A DNA stretch of 64,000 nt from the NCBI GenBank assembly GCA_031375105.1, contig JANMHJ010000059.1:1-64000 (forward strand), in the 5' to 3' direction. The position numbers and the translations under genes were made by a program. Numbering within the stretch: position 1 is the first letter of the stretch; each line of letters opens with the position of its first letter. Origin of the DNA: JANMDU01 sp031375105 (lineage in GTDB: Bacteria; Pseudomonadota; Gammaproteobacteria; Burkholderiales; Burkholderiaceae_C). The notes below the pieces were generated by a model. The model was given only the letters and a program-made list of their open reading frames with translations, ran no database searches and was not told the DNA's origin. Positions 1-8,883 of this stretch are shown piece by piece.

Positions 1-157
1 GTTGCCAGAAGGCAAAGAGATGGTCATGCCAGGCGACAACGTGTCGATCAGCGTTAAGTTGATCAACCCGATTGCGATGGAAGAAGGTCTGCGTTTTGCG
101 ATTCGCGAGGGTGGCCGCACGGTCGGCTCTGGCGTTGTGGCGAAAATTGTTAAGTAA
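1..157 (+). CDS. tuf: Elongation factor Tu, C-terminal end (partial)
   Basis: The first 157 bases read, in the frame starting at base 2, as the last ~51 residues of EF-Tu and stop at TAA 155-157. The tail includes VMPGDNVSI, INPIAMEEGLRFAIREGG and GSGVVAKIVK, which are typical of EF-Tu domain 3, a beta barrel that contacts aminoacyl-tRNA. EF-Tu delivers aminoacyl-tRNA to the ribosomal A site with GTP hydrolysis. The gene is cut by the window edge, so the GTPase domain is not visible. rpsJ follows after 15 bp, the usual str-operon end order, so the two are probably co-transcribed. Confidence 0.95.
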   Translation, partial: LPEGKEMVMPGDNVSISVKLINPIAMEEGLRFAIREGGRTVGSGVVAKIVK

Positions 158-172
158 ACCAGGACCACACTC

Positions 173-487
173 ATGGCTACCAAGCAAAAAATCCGCATTC
201 GCCTGAAGGCATTTGACTACAAACTCATCGACCAGTCCGCTGCTGAGATCGTTGACACCGCCAAGCGCACTGGCGCGATTGTCAAGGGCCCCGTGCCTTT
301 GCCAACCCGCATGAAGCGCTTTGACATTCTGCGTTCACCCCACGTCAACAAGACGAGCCGTGACCAGTTTGAAATCCGCACGCACCAGCGTTTGATGGAC
401 ATCATTGACCCAACAGACAAAACAGTTGACGCCTTGATGAAGCTCGATCTGCCAGCTGGCGTGGACGTGGAAATCAAGTTGCAGTAA
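173..487 (+). CDS. rpsJ: 30S ribosomal protein S10
   Basis: The 104-residue product matches the usual S10 length of about 103. It carries the S10 signature region around residues 25-60 (VKGPVPLPTRMKRFDILRSP, then HVNKTSRDQFEIRTH). S10 sits in the 30S head and, as NusE, also takes part in transcription antitermination. It lies 15 bp downstream of tuf and is followed at once by a strong rho-independent terminator rather than by rplC. In this genome rpsJ is therefore the last gene of the tuf transcript, and the rest of the S10 operon must be elsewhere or start from its own promoter beyond this window. Confidence 0.97.
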   Translation: MATKQKIRIRLKAFDYKLIDQSAAEIVDTAKRTGAIVKGPVPLPTRMKRFDILRSPHVNKTSRDQFEIRTHQRLMDIIDPTDKTVDALMKLDLPAGVDVEIKLQ

Positions 488-514
488 TGCACAGATTTTC
501 AGCTTCGTGCTGAG

Positions 515-547
515 AAAAAAAACCGGGTCTTGTGCCCGGTTTTTTGC
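515..547 (+). terminator. Rho-independent terminator after rpsJ
   Basis: An A-run (515-522) leads into CCGGG (523-527), a 7-nt loop, then CCCGG (535-539) and a T-run. The A and T runs extend the stem to 11 bp (517-527 with 535-545). It would end the tuf-rpsJ transcript, and its symmetry means it may also stop transcripts arriving from proC on the other strand. Confidence 0.93.
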
Positions 548-580
548 TTATTTGCGCAAAAATATTGAAGAAAAGTAAGT

Positions 581-627
581 GTTTGCCGTTATAAAATCTA
601 GATAGTTTGCTATCTATTCAATAGCAT
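581..627 (-). repeat. ~50-bp dispersed repeat, copy 1 (intergenic)
   Basis: Read on the minus strand, it has TGCTATTGAATAGATAGC, then a short spacer, then TTTTATAACGGCAAAC. This matches the family pattern GCTAT..ATAGC, core, TATAA[G/C]GGC. It lies just past the proC stop codon. Confidence 0.85.
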
Positions 628-635
628 ACATTGCA

Positions 636-1448
636 TCAACCAAACTCTTTCCCAAGCTCAGCCGCGCGCTTAAAAGCTGCTTGCAACGCTTGTTCAAAAT
701 GCTCGCTGATGTGCGACTGCTGCATGGCGCTGATGGCGGCGTAGGTGGTGCCGCCTTTGGAGGTCACGCGCTGGCGCAACAACTCGGGACTATCGGGCGA
801 TTGACGAGCTAGCTCGGCTGCGCCAGAAAATGTGCTTTGCGCGAGGAGGCGCGATTGTTGGGCAGTCAATCCCATTTGCTGACCTGCACGCATCATCGCC
901 TCGATAAAGAAAAACACATAGGCCGGGCCTGAGCCCGACAAAGCCGTGACGGCATCGATCTTGGCCTCTTCATCCACCCACAAATACTCGCCGGTGGTGG
1001 CCATGATGCTTTCTATCAAGGCTTGGTCGGCGCTGCTGACGGCGGCTCGCGCATACAAGCCCGCGATGCCTTGGCCGATCAAGGCGGGTGTGTTGGGCAT
1101 GGCACGCACGATGCGCTCGCTGCCCAAGGCCTGCGCCATGGCATCGGTGGTGATGCCTGCCATCACGCTCAAATGCAGCGCAGTGTGGGTGTGAAGCGCC
1201 ACACCCGATGCAGCCTCTTTGAAGCTTTGCGGTTTGACGGCCCAAACCACCAGTCCAGCGGCGGCTAAATCAACGCTCGGTTCTGGCAAGGCTTGCAGCT
1301 TGAAATCTGCCTGTAGCTTGTCACGCTGCGGCGCATGCGGCTCGATCACAGTGATGCGGGAAGCCGCCAAGCCCTGACGAAACAGGCCACCGATGATGGC
1401 GCTGGCCATGTTGCCGCCGCCGATGAATGCGATGTGAGGAAAGTCCAT
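636..1448 (-). CDS. proC: Pyrroline-5-carboxylate reductase
   Basis: It reduces 1-pyrroline-5-carboxylate to proline with NAD(P)H, the last step of proline synthesis, in the cytosol. The product is 270 residues, the usual ProC length. The N-terminal Rossmann glycine motif FIGGGNMASAI is at residues 8-18, RAMPNTPA at 115-122, and the ProC signature ALSGSGPAYVFFFIEAM at about 169-185. I chose the ATG at 1448 because the nucleotide-binding fold starts directly after it. The open frame extends 47 codons further upstream (to 1589), but that part has no ProC-like sequence and overlaps the proC-glpK promoter region. It is transcribed divergently from glpK. Confidence 0.95.
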   Translation of the reverse strand: MDFPHIAFIGGGNMASAIIGGLFRQGLAASRITVIEPHAPQRDKLQADFKLQALPEPSVDLAAAGLVVWAVKPQSFKEAASGVALHTHTALHLSVMAGITTDAMAQALGSERIVRAMPNTPALIGQGIAGLYARAAVSSADQALIESIMATTGEYLWVDEEAKIDAVTALSGSGPAYVFFFIEAMMRAGQQMGLTAQQSRLLAQSTFSGAAELARQSPDSPELLRQRVTSKGGTTYAAISAMQQSHISEHFEQALQAAFKRAAELGKEFG

Positions 1449-1607
1449 GCCTGCAAGTGTAGCCTTGGGCAAGCGGGCTTCGGCTGAGAGCGCTACACAC
1501 CCGATCTCACCCCTGGCAAGCGCCGAAGAGTCTCCAACTGTTGGAAATAGGATGATTTCTGGTTTCCGTGAGGAGCCAAATCTGGGCAATTACGCTAGGC
1601 TAGGGGC

Positions 1608-3149
1608 ATGAGCATCATCATTTCCCTCGACCAAGGGACCACCAGTTCGCGCAGCATCGCTTTTGATCACACCGGCGCCGTGATTGCAAGCAGCCAGCAG
1701 GAGTTTCGGCAAATCTTTCCCCAGCCGGGCTGGGTGGAGCATGATGCGCAAGAGATTTGGGCATCCCAGCTCTCTACACTGCAAGATTTAAGGCAAAAAC
1801 TGCCTTCTACCCTTATAAAACATGCGCAGAGTGCTATTAATTCAATAGCAATTACCAATCAACGGGAAACCACTGTTCTGTGGGAACGCGCCACTGGCAA
1901 GCCTCTGGCCCATGCCATCGTTTGGCAAGACCGGCGTACCGCTGCCGCTTGCGACAGATTGCGCAAAGCTGGCAAAGCCGCACTCATTCAGTGTAAAACA
2001 GGCTTGGTGCTCGATGCCTACTTCTCTGGCACCAAGCTCGCCTGGCTGTTAGACAACATTCCAGGCGCACGACAGCGTGCCGAAAACGGCGAGCTGTGCT
2101 TTGGCACGATCGACAGCTGGCTGATCTTCAAGCTCACCGGCGGCCACTGCCCCGCCAGCGCCCACAAAGCCTTGCACGTGACCGATGCCAGCAATGCCTC
2201 GCGCACCTTGCTGCTCAATATTCACACCGGGCAGTGGGATGACGAGCTGCTCAAGTTGTTCAATATTCCCAAGGCCGTATTGCCACGCGTTGTGCCCTCC
2301 AGCGGCATCGTGGGCTTCACAGATACCCCGCTGCTCGGCGAAGAAATTCCGATTGCGGGCATCGCCGGTGATCAGCAGGCCGCCACCTTCGGTCAAGCCT
2401 GTTTTGCGCCAGGTATGGCCAAGAATACATACGGCACGGGCTGCTTCATGCTGATGAACACTGGCACGACGGCGATCATTAGCAAGCACAAGTTGCTCAC
2501 CACGATTGCTTGGCATGGCCCGGCCAACGCGCCGCGCCGCGTCGCCTACGCTCTAGAAGGCTCGGTCTTCATGGGCGGTGCAACGATTCAGTGGCTGCGC
2601 GATGGCTTGGGGCTGATCGAGAAGGCCTCAGATGTTGAGGCGCTGGCTGAAAGCGTGGCAGATACAGGTGATGTGTACCTCGTCCCGGCCTTTGCGGGCT
2701 TGGGCACACCTCATTGGGACGGCTATGCACGCGGCGCACTCGTTGGCATGACGCGCGGCACAGGGCGCGCCCACATTGCCCGCGCCTCGCTTGAATCCAT
2801 CGCACTGCAAAGCGCCGATGTCTTTGCGGCCATGCAGGCCGACAGCGGTATCGCCCTCAAAGAGCTGCGCGTGGACGGCGGCGCATGCGCCAACAATCTG
2901 CTGATGCAAATGCAAGCCGATTTTCTGGGTGTGCCCGTCGTGCGCCCCAAAGTCACAGAAACCACCGCGCTGGGTGCTGCCTATCTGGCAGGTTTGGCCA
3001 CCGGCTATTGGCGCGACGCTGAGCAAATCGGCCAGCAATGGCAAATCGACCGCCGCTTTGAGCCCCGCATGAAGGAAAGTGAGCGCCAATCCAAGATCGC
3101 GCGCTGGAGACAGGCTGTGCAGCGATCCAAAGGCTGGGCACAAAACTAA
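1608..3149 (+). CDS. glpK: Glycerol kinase
   Basis: It phosphorylates glycerol to sn-glycerol 3-phosphate with ATP. The 513-residue product has the FGGY-kinase N-terminal motif SLDQGTTSSRS (residues 6-16), the region GDQQAATFGQACF (about 254-266) and the C-terminal signature VDGGACANNLLMQMQADF. It is slightly longer than the E. coli enzyme (502). The extra residues lie at about 65-82 (LPSTLIKHAQSAINSIAI), where a copy of the dispersed ~50-bp repeat is read through in antisense orientation. A GGGG stretch just before the ATG could act as ribosome-binding site. glpD follows after 14 bp, so the pair should form a glycerol-use operon. Confidence 0.97.
   Translation: MSIIISLDQGTTSSRSIAFDHTGAVIASSQQEFRQIFPQPGWVEHDAQEIWASQLSTLQDLRQKLPSTLIKHAQSAINSIAITNQRETTVLWERATGKPLAHAIVWQDRRTAAACDRLRKAGKAALIQCKTGLVLDAYFSGTKLAWLLDNIPGARQRAENGELCFGTIDSWLIFKLTGGHCPASAHKALHVTDASNASRTLLLNIHTGQWDDELLKLFNIPKAVLPRVVPSSGIVGFTDTPLLGEEIPIAGIAGDQQAATFGQACFAPGMAKNTYGTGCFMLMNTGTTAIISKHKLLTTIAWHGPANAPRRVAYALEGSVFMGGATIQWLRDGLGLIEKASDVEALAESVADTGDVYLVPAFAGLGTPHWDGYARGALVGMTRGTGRAHIARASLESIALQSADVFAAMQADSGIALKELRVDGGACANNLLMQMQADFLGVPVVRPKVTETTALGAAYLAGLATGYWRDAEQIGQQWQIDRRFEPRMKESERQSKIARWRQAVQRSKGWAQN
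1801..1852 (-). repeat. ~50-bp dispersed repeat, copy 2 (inside glpK)
   Basis: On the minus strand it reads TGCTATTGAATTAATAGC, then ACTCTGCGCATG, then TTTTATAAGGGTAGAAGGC. This is one of the best-conserved copies. It lies antisense to glpK and is translated in frame, adding residues between STLQDLRQK and AITNQRE of the conserved kinase fold. Confidence 0.92.
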
Positions 3150-3163
3150 ATAACAATACACCG

Positions 3164-4726
3164 ATGACATCACGCCCAGACTTATTCAAAAAGCTAGCCA
3201 ACAACCCGGCTTTCGACATCGCCATCATCGGCGGCGGTGCAACTGGCTTGGGGGTGGCGCTGGACGCGGCTGCACGCGGCTTCAAGGTGGCGCTGTTTGA
3301 AAGCCATGACTTTGCCAAAGGCACATCTTCTCGCGCCACAAAATTAGTGCACGGCGGTGTGCGCTATCTCGCGCAAGGCAACATCAGCCTCGTGCGCGAA
3401 GCGCTGCATGAGCGCACCACACTACTGGCCAATGCGCCGCATATTGCGCAGCCGCTGCCCTTCGTGATGCCCAGCTACGCTTGGTGGCAAGCGCCTTTTT
3501 ATGGCATCGGCTTGAAGATGTATGACATGCTCGCAGGCAAAGCGGGCCTAGGGCGCACGGAGTTTTTAAGCCGCAGCGAGACTTTGAAGCTCTTACCCAA
3601 TGCGCGAGAAGCGGGCTTGACGGGTGGCGTGAAATACTGGGATGGTCAGTTTGACGATGCGCGTTTGGCTCTGGCCCTGGCGCTAACAGCGGCGCAGCGC
3701 GGCGCTTTGCTCATCAACTATTGCGCTGCCACCGGTTTGATTCATGAGAACGGAAAAATCACTGGCCTGTATATCAAAGACCAAGAAACGGGGCAAAGCT
3801 ATGTCGTCAAAGCACGCTGTGTGATCAATGCAGCAGGTGTGTGGGTTGATGCGTTTCGCCAGATGGATGGCGAGCAAACCAAGCGGCCTGTGAAAGCCAT
3901 GGTCGCGCCCAGCCAGGGCACGCATTTGGTGGTGGATCGTGAATTCATGCCTTCGGATCACGCCATTCTGATTCCTAAAACAGCAGATGGCCGCGTGCTT
4001 TTTATCGTGCCTTGGCTTGGCAAGCTGATTTTGGGCACCACCGATTCCCCGCGCGACGATCTCGCCCGCGAGCCCACAGCCTTCAAGGAAGACACTGGCT
4101 TCATCTTGGGTGAAGCTGCCAAATACCTCACACGCGCTCCCCAGCGAAGTGATGTGAAATCCATCTGGGTGGGTTTGCGACCTTTGGTGAAGCCGCCTGA
4201 TGAAGACAGTGGCAATACGAAAAAACTCTCGCGTGAACACACCATCCTCGTGAGCAAATCAGGCTTGGTGACGGTCACAGGTGGCAAGTGGACCACCTAT
4301 CGCGCCATGGCTGAAGATGTGCTCGATCATGCTTTTGACGCGAACTTGCTGGCTCGCCGTGCAGGCCATGTCACAGTCAGTTTACCGCTCGCTGGCGCAT
4401 TGGCCACACAAAAGCGCATCAGCGACGCGCCCGGTATGCACATGTATGGCTCGGCGCAAAATCAAGTGCTTTCAATGCCCGGTGTAGCCAATGAGCTTTG
4501 CCCCGGCCTGACCGAAGCCATGGTGCGCTATGCCGCCCGCTATGAATACGCTCGTACGGTGGAAGACATGCTGGCTCGGCGCTCTCGTTTGCTGTTCTTG
4601 GATGCCAAGCTTGCCGCCAGCGTTGCGCAAAGCGTGGCAACGATCTTGCAAGAAGAAACCGGTGTTGACCCGCAACTTGATGCCTGCTTAGTGCTTGCCA
4701 AGCAATACGCCACCTTACCCGAGTAA
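3164..4726 (+). CDS. glpD: Aerobic glycerol-3-phosphate dehydrogenase
   Basis: It oxidises sn-glycerol 3-phosphate to dihydroxyacetone phosphate with FAD and passes electrons to quinone at the inner membrane. The product is 520 residues. The dinucleotide-binding motif IAIIGGGATGLGVALDAAAR is near residues 17-36, followed by the family motifs FAKGTSSRATKLVHGGVRYL (about 48-67) and the C-terminal VTVTGGKWTTYR. It lies 14 bp behind glpK, and a LysR gene begins 5 bp after its stop. Confidence 0.96.
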   Translation: MTSRPDLFKKLANNPAFDIAIIGGGATGLGVALDAAARGFKVALFESHDFAKGTSSRATKLVHGGVRYLAQGNISLVREALHERTTLLANAPHIAQPLPFVMPSYAWWQAPFYGIGLKMYDMLAGKAGLGRTEFLSRSETLKLLPNAREAGLTGGVKYWDGQFDDARLALALALTAAQRGALLINYCAATGLIHENGKITGLYIKDQETGQSYVVKARCVINAAGVWVDAFRQMDGEQTKRPVKAMVAPSQGTHLVVDREFMPSDHAILIPKTADGRVLFIVPWLGKLILGTTDSPRDDLAREPTAFKEDTGFILGEAAKYLTRAPQRSDVKSIWVGLRPLVKPPDEDSGNTKKLSREHTILVSKSGLVTVTGGKWTTYRAMAEDVLDHAFDANLLARRAGHVTVSLPLAGALATQKRISDAPGMHMYGSAQNQVLSMPGVANELCPGLTEAMVRYAARYEYARTVEDMLARRSRLLFLDAKLAASVAQSVATILQEETGVDPQLDACLVLAKQYATLPE

Positions 4727-4731
4727 GCATC

Positions 4732-5634
4732 ATGGATCACAAATGGTTGGAAGATTTCATCGCGCTGGCGCGTGAGAAAAATTTCAGCAAAGCCGCTGAG
4801 CTGCGCCACGTGACGCAGCCACAATTTTCTCGCCGTATCCGCTCGTTGGAAATGTGGGCAGGCTCTGATTTGGTCAACCGCGCTACGGTGCCTTTGTCGC
4901 TCACGGTCGCTGGCGAAGAGCTGCTGGCCATCTCGCGGCAAACCGTCTCCGGTCTCTCCGACTTGCGTGAGCGCCTGCGCAGCGGGTCGGTCGGTGCAGG
5001 CTGGATCACTATCGCCACCGGGCGCACCCTGGCACGCACCGCCGTGCCCAGTTGGTTCACCCAAACCCGCCGCACCCTGGGTGACTATCGCCTTCGCTTG
5101 ATCACCGGCTCCATCTCAGAAGGCGTGACTGCGCTGGAGCAAGGCGCAGCCGATTTTTTGCTCTGCTACACGCATCCGCGCCTGCCGCTGGTACTCGACG
5201 ATACGCATTTCGAAAGTAAGGCCTTCGGACGCGATGAGCTGGTGGCCGTCAGTAGCCCGCGTGCCGACGGCTCAGCAATTCATGCCCTGCCCGGCAGTGC
5301 CACAAAACCTGTACACACCCTGAGCTACACGCCCACTCTCGCTCTCGCGCAAGTCCTGCAAGACAGCCTTCAACGCCAAGCCCAACTGAGCAAGCTGCCC
5401 TTGCATGTGCACACTATTTTTGAATCAGATTTTGCAGAAAGCCTGCACGAACAAGCGCTGCAAGGCGCAGGCATGGGTTGGCTGCCACGCAGCTTGGTGC
5501 ATGCCGATCTGCAATCTGGCAAGTTGGTGTCTGCCCAGAAAGCCCCGATGCCTATCCCGATTGAATTTCGCCTGTTTCGCCCGCGCAAAAGCAGCAACGC
5601 TCAAGCACGCCGCGTTTGGGACAGCACCGCTTGA
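4732..5634 (+). CDS. LysR-family regulator, HypT/YjiE-like
   Basis: A 300-residue LysR-type transcription factor. Residues 1-60 hold the winged-helix DNA-binding domain (FSKAAELRHVTQPQFSRRIR), followed by a substrate-binding-like effector domain. The opening MDHKWLEDFIALAREKNFS and the C-terminal GAGMGWLPRSLV resemble E. coli YjiE/HypT, a hypochlorite-responsive LysR. That comparison is from memory. It starts 5 bp after glpD, so it is probably co-transcribed with glpKD. It may regulate the receptor genes downstream, but nothing in the sequence proves a target. Confidence 0.85.
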   Translation: MDHKWLEDFIALAREKNFSKAAELRHVTQPQFSRRIRSLEMWAGSDLVNRATVPLSLTVAGEELLAISRQTVSGLSDLRERLRSGSVGAGWITIATGRTLARTAVPSWFTQTRRTLGDYRLRLITGSISEGVTALEQGAADFLLCYTHPRLPLVLDDTHFESKAFGRDELVAVSSPRADGSAIHALPGSATKPVHTLSYTPTLALAQVLQDSLQRQAQLSKLPLHVHTIFESDFAESLHEQALQGAGMGWLPRSLVHADLQSGKLVSAQKAPMPIPIEFRLFRPRKSSNAQARRVWDSTA

Positions 5635-5732
5635 ACACACATACCCGCATGCGCCTTACGCATACGGCAAGCTGTAGCCCGTGTTGATACTCCAATACAA
5701 GGTGCGCACCCCGCGTGCCCTGGAGATTCGCC

Positions 5733-6743
5733 ATGAAGCCACCCCTCACCTACTCAGTCACTCGCCGCCACTTGCTCAAGGTCTCGGGCGCACTGCCCGC
5801 AAGCTGCTTGGCAACGTATGCTTTCGCGCAAAGCTGGCCGCAAGGCAAAGCCATCACAGTGCTGGTGGGATATCCGCCCGGTGGCAGCACCGATATGGTG
5901 GCGCGCACCATCGGCGATGCTTTGGGCAAGCGTTTAGGCGCAACGGTCGTGATCGAAAACGCAGCCGGAGCAGGCGGCACGATCGCTGCTCAGAAAGCAG
6001 TCAACGCCGCACCGGATGGCTACACCTTGCTGCTGGGCTCGGGCAGCGAGGTCTCCATCGCTCGGTTGTTCAACTCAGCGGTGCGCTACAACGGCGAGAC
6101 CGATCTCTCCCACATCGGCCTGATTGGCACGACCCCCATGGTCTTGCTCGCCAGCCCCAAGCTAGGCATCAAAACGCTGGACGATGCCATCAGCAAATCC
6201 AAAGCCGAGCCCAAACGCTACAGCTTTGCATCTTCTGGCGTGGGCACGCCCTTGCATATCAGCGGCGAGTTGCTCAACATGATGGCGGGCAGCAACCTGC
6301 GCCATATCCCCTACCGAGGCGCAGCGCAGCAGATCCAAGATTTGATCGGTGGCAACATCGAATACAGCGTGTCAGTGCTCAGTTCTGCACTGCCGCACAT
6401 GGAGTCTGGCAAAGCCACGGCACTGGCCGTCACGACCGCGCAACGCACCCGAGCCGCGCCCAATGTCCCAGCGATGAGCGAACATCCGCGCCTCAAAGGC
6501 TACGATATGAATGTCTGGTTTGGCCTGTTTGGCCCCGCGAAAATGCCCGCCCCCATGCTGATCAAGCTCAATCAGGCCCTGAACGACTGCCTGCGTGATC
6601 CGTCGGTCTGGCAAAAACTTCAAGCTGCCGGTATCAGCAATGAAGGCGGCACAGCGGCACAATTGAGCAGCTTCATCCGAGCTGAGACCACCCGCGTGAA
6701 ATCTGTGGTCACGCGCGTGGTGGCCACAGGTTTTGCTTCTTGA
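5733..6743 (+). CDS. Tripartite tricarboxylate transporter receptor (Bug family), first of tandem pair
   Basis: A 336-residue periplasmic solute receptor of the Bug/TctC family. An arginine-containing leader (TRRHLLKVSG) and hydrophobic stretch end at AFAQS, a likely signal cleavage site. The family motifs ITVLVGYPPGGSTDMVART and AAPDGYTLLLG follow. These receptors bind carboxylates and similar small anions for TctAB-type permeases. I chose the ATG at 5733 because GGAG lies 8 bases upstream. An in-frame start at 5715 has no such site. No tctA or tctB gene is nearby, so it must serve a permease encoded elsewhere. The next gene is a paralogue. Confidence 0.9.
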   Translation: MKPPLTYSVTRRHLLKVSGALPASCLATYAFAQSWPQGKAITVLVGYPPGGSTDMVARTIGDALGKRLGATVVIENAAGAGGTIAAQKAVNAAPDGYTLLLGSGSEVSIARLFNSAVRYNGETDLSHIGLIGTTPMVLLASPKLGIKTLDDAISKSKAEPKRYSFASSGVGTPLHISGELLNMMAGSNLRHIPYRGAAQQIQDLIGGNIEYSVSVLSSALPHMESGKATALAVTTAQRTRAAPNVPAMSEHPRLKGYDMNVWFGLFGPAKMPAPMLIKLNQALNDCLRDPSVWQKLQAAGISNEGGTAAQLSSFIRAETTRVKSVVTRVVATGFAS

Positions 6744-6766
6744 ATCCCTACTTTTTGAAAGACACT

Positions 6767-7765
6767 ATGAATTCTCTCCCTGCCTGCGGCCAACGACGCG
6801 ATGTCTTGCGCCTAGCCAGCGCCACAGCTGCCGCCACTTTTCTGGGCACAGCCCAAGCGCAAAGCTACCCGGGCAGCAAGCCCATCACCATCGTGGTGGG
6901 TTACCCGCCCGGCGGCAGCACCGATTTCACAGCGCGCACAGTGGCCGCCGAGTTGGCCAAGAAACTGGGCACCACGGTGATCATCGATAACGTGGGCGGC
7001 GCGGGCGGCGCATTAGGTGCGCAAAAGGTTGCATCTGCTGCACCCGATGGCTACACGCTGCTCATCGGCGCAAATAACGAGATGGCGATCAGCAAACTGG
7101 TGAGTTCCTCGGTGCGCTACGACAGCATCGCCAGCTTCACGCCGGTGGGCTTGATCGCCTCACAGCCGATGGTGTTGGTGGCTTCCACGAAGATGAATGT
7201 GAAAACGACCGATGAATTTCTTAAGCTGGTCAAAGCCAACCCCGGCAAATTCAGCTACGGCTCATCGGGCGTGGGCACGGCGCTGAATTTGGCAGGTGAG
7301 ATGGTCAAAGAGGCCTCTGGCTCATTCTTGGTTCACATCCCTTATCGCGGCGTTGCGCCACTCACCAATGATCTGATTGGCGGCCAGCTTGATTTTGGTG
7401 TGTTTGTGCTCTCCAGCGGTCTGCCGCATATCAAGAGCGGCAAAGTGGTGGCTCTGGGTGTGACGGAAGGGCAACGCTCCAAAGCTGCGCCGGAAATTCC
7501 TGCGCTGTCTGAGCACCCTGTGCTCAAAAACGTGAAGATTTCCAGCTGGTTTGGCCTTTGGGGGCCTGCGGGCATGCCTACACCCATCACGCAGCGCTTG
7601 CAGCAAGCCTTGAATGAGGTGATGGCTACCTCTGATGTGCGCAACAAGTTAGAGGCGGCGGGCGCATCGTTCTTCACGCCGGGGCAATCCTTGGCAGATT
7701 ACCAAAAGAACGAGATTGCCAACTACAAGCGCATTGTGGATTTTGCCAAGATCAAGGAATCCTGA
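6767..7765 (+). CDS. Tripartite tricarboxylate transporter receptor (Bug family), second of tandem pair
   Basis: A 332-residue Bug-type periplasmic receptor, clearly related to the preceding gene: ITIVVGYPPGGSTDFTART, AAPDGYTLLIG, FSYGSSGVGTALNLAGE and VHIPYRGVAPLTNDLIGGQL all have counterparts there. A leader (GQRRDVLRLASATAAATF) ends at AQAQS. I chose ATG 6767 over the in-frame TTG 6740, which overlaps the upstream stop. The two genes probably arose by tandem duplication and may bind different ligands. The M14-type deacylase gene begins 6 bp downstream, suggesting that the ligand is an N-acyl amino acid or related amide. That is inference. Confidence 0.9.
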   Translation: MNSLPACGQRRDVLRLASATAAATFLGTAQAQSYPGSKPITIVVGYPPGGSTDFTARTVAAELAKKLGTTVIIDNVGGAGGALGAQKVASAAPDGYTLLIGANNEMAISKLVSSSVRYDSIASFTPVGLIASQPMVLVASTKMNVKTTDEFLKLVKANPGKFSYGSSGVGTALNLAGEMVKEASGSFLVHIPYRGVAPLTNDLIGGQLDFGVFVLSSGLPHIKSGKVVALGVTEGQRSKAAPEIPALSEHPVLKNVKISSWFGLWGPAGMPTPITQRLQQALNEVMATSDVRNKLEAAGASFFTPGQSLADYQKNEIANYKRIVDFAKIKES

Positions 7766-7771
7766 TTCACC

Positions 7772-8767
7772 ATGTCAAGCTTTAAGCCACATCCGGTCGA
7801 GGTTCATCCACCGGATATTTCCTGCTGGGAATGCAGCAATATCGCTGGCGCATCCACCCGCTATGCACAGGAGTTTTCTGCTTCTCCATCTGGCGCAGAT
7901 GTGCTCATCACTTGCTTGGTGCATGGCAATGAATACACAGGCGCTCTTGTATTGAGCGAGCTACTTGCGTTGCTGACTGAAGGCAAGCTCAAGCTGCGCC
8001 GTGGCCGCTTAACGGCTGTGTTTGTGAATGTCGAAGGCTATGAGCGTTTCGATGCTGCGCAGCCCGATACCTCGCGCTTTGTGGATCAAGATCTCAACCG
8101 CGTTTGGGATGCAGCCCTGCTTGATGGGCCCGAGCAAAGCAGCGAGCTCACCCGCGCTCGCGCTATTCGACCTTATGTGGAGCGCGCCACACATTTACTG
8201 GATTTGCACTCCATGCATGAGCCTTGCGATCCGCTGCTGATCACCGGTTTGCTGCCGCGCAATGTGGCCTTTGCGCAATCGCTGGGCGGAGTGGGGCAAG
8301 TCGTGATGGATGCAGGTCACAAAGATGGCGTGCGCATGCGTGATTTCGCTGATTTTGGCAGCGAGAGCGGGGACAAGATCGCACTGCTGCTGGAAGCAGG
8401 CCAGCATTGGCAGCATGCCTCAGTGGCGGCGGCGCGTGATGTGGTGCTGCGGTTTTTGCTGCGCTGCGATCTGCTCAACATGCAAGATGTGATCGCCGCA
8501 GGCCTGCAAAGCTGGCTGGCCACAGACCGCGCCGCACCTGTGCCAGTGATGGTCACGCATGCTGTGGTGGCGCAGAGTATGGCTTTTGAGTTCACTGCGC
8601 CTTACACCGGCAATGAAGTCTTGCCCAACGCAGGCACGGTGATCGCACACGACGACGGAAAACCCATCACCACACCCTACGACACTTGCGTGCTCGTGAT
8701 GCCCTCGGTACGCCAACTTCGCCCCGGTGTGACGACGGTGCGCTTAGGGCAGCGCGTGGCAGCTTGA
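7772..8767 (+). CDS. Succinylglutamate desuccinylase/aspartoacylase-family (M14) hydrolase
   Basis: A 331-residue zinc hydrolase of the AstE/AspA group. The metal-binding HxxE motif is in VHGNEYTG (about residues 50-57), DLNRVW follows near 107, the third zinc ligand region LLDLHSMHEP near 142-151, and a candidate catalytic Glu in LLLEAGQHW near 205-213. Members cleave acyl groups from N-acyl amino acids. It starts 6 bp after a Bug receptor and is followed by a TAXI receptor, so the locus looks like uptake and deacylation of an N-acylated compound. The exact substrate cannot be read from the sequence. Confidence 0.85.
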   Translation: MSSFKPHPVEVHPPDISCWECSNIAGASTRYAQEFSASPSGADVLITCLVHGNEYTGALVLSELLALLTEGKLKLRRGRLTAVFVNVEGYERFDAAQPDTSRFVDQDLNRVWDAALLDGPEQSSELTRARAIRPYVERATHLLDLHSMHEPCDPLLITGLLPRNVAFAQSLGGVGQVVMDAGHKDGVRMRDFADFGSESGDKIALLLEAGQHWQHASVAAARDVVLRFLLRCDLLNMQDVIAAGLQSWLATDRAAPVPVMVTHAVVAQSMAFEFTAPYTGNEVLPNAGTVIAHDDGKPITTPYDTCVLVMPSVRQLRPGVTTVRLGQRVAA

Positions 8768-8785
8768 ACTGCACAGATCTCGATC

Positions 8786-8838
8786 ATGACGAACCCGCAT
8801 GATGTCAGTCGTCATCTTCCAGCATGCTGTTCTTTTTT
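8786..8838 (+). terminator. Possible terminator region between the M14 hydrolase and TAXI receptor genes
   Basis: Seven-base arms ATGACGA (8786-8792) and TCGTCAT (8809-8815) flank a 16-nt loop. The short palindrome CAGCATGCTG then precedes TTCTTTTTT. The T-run suggests termination, but the stems are modest. Confidence 0.35.
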
Positions 8839-8883
8839 AAGCGCATAGTTAATCACAAACACTTATTTTTCAGGAGACACAAC

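Noticed and set aside
217..492. Long open frames opposite rpsJ and many other genes
   Set aside because: They are antisense shadows caused by GC-biased third codon positions. None has a family motif or ribosome site.
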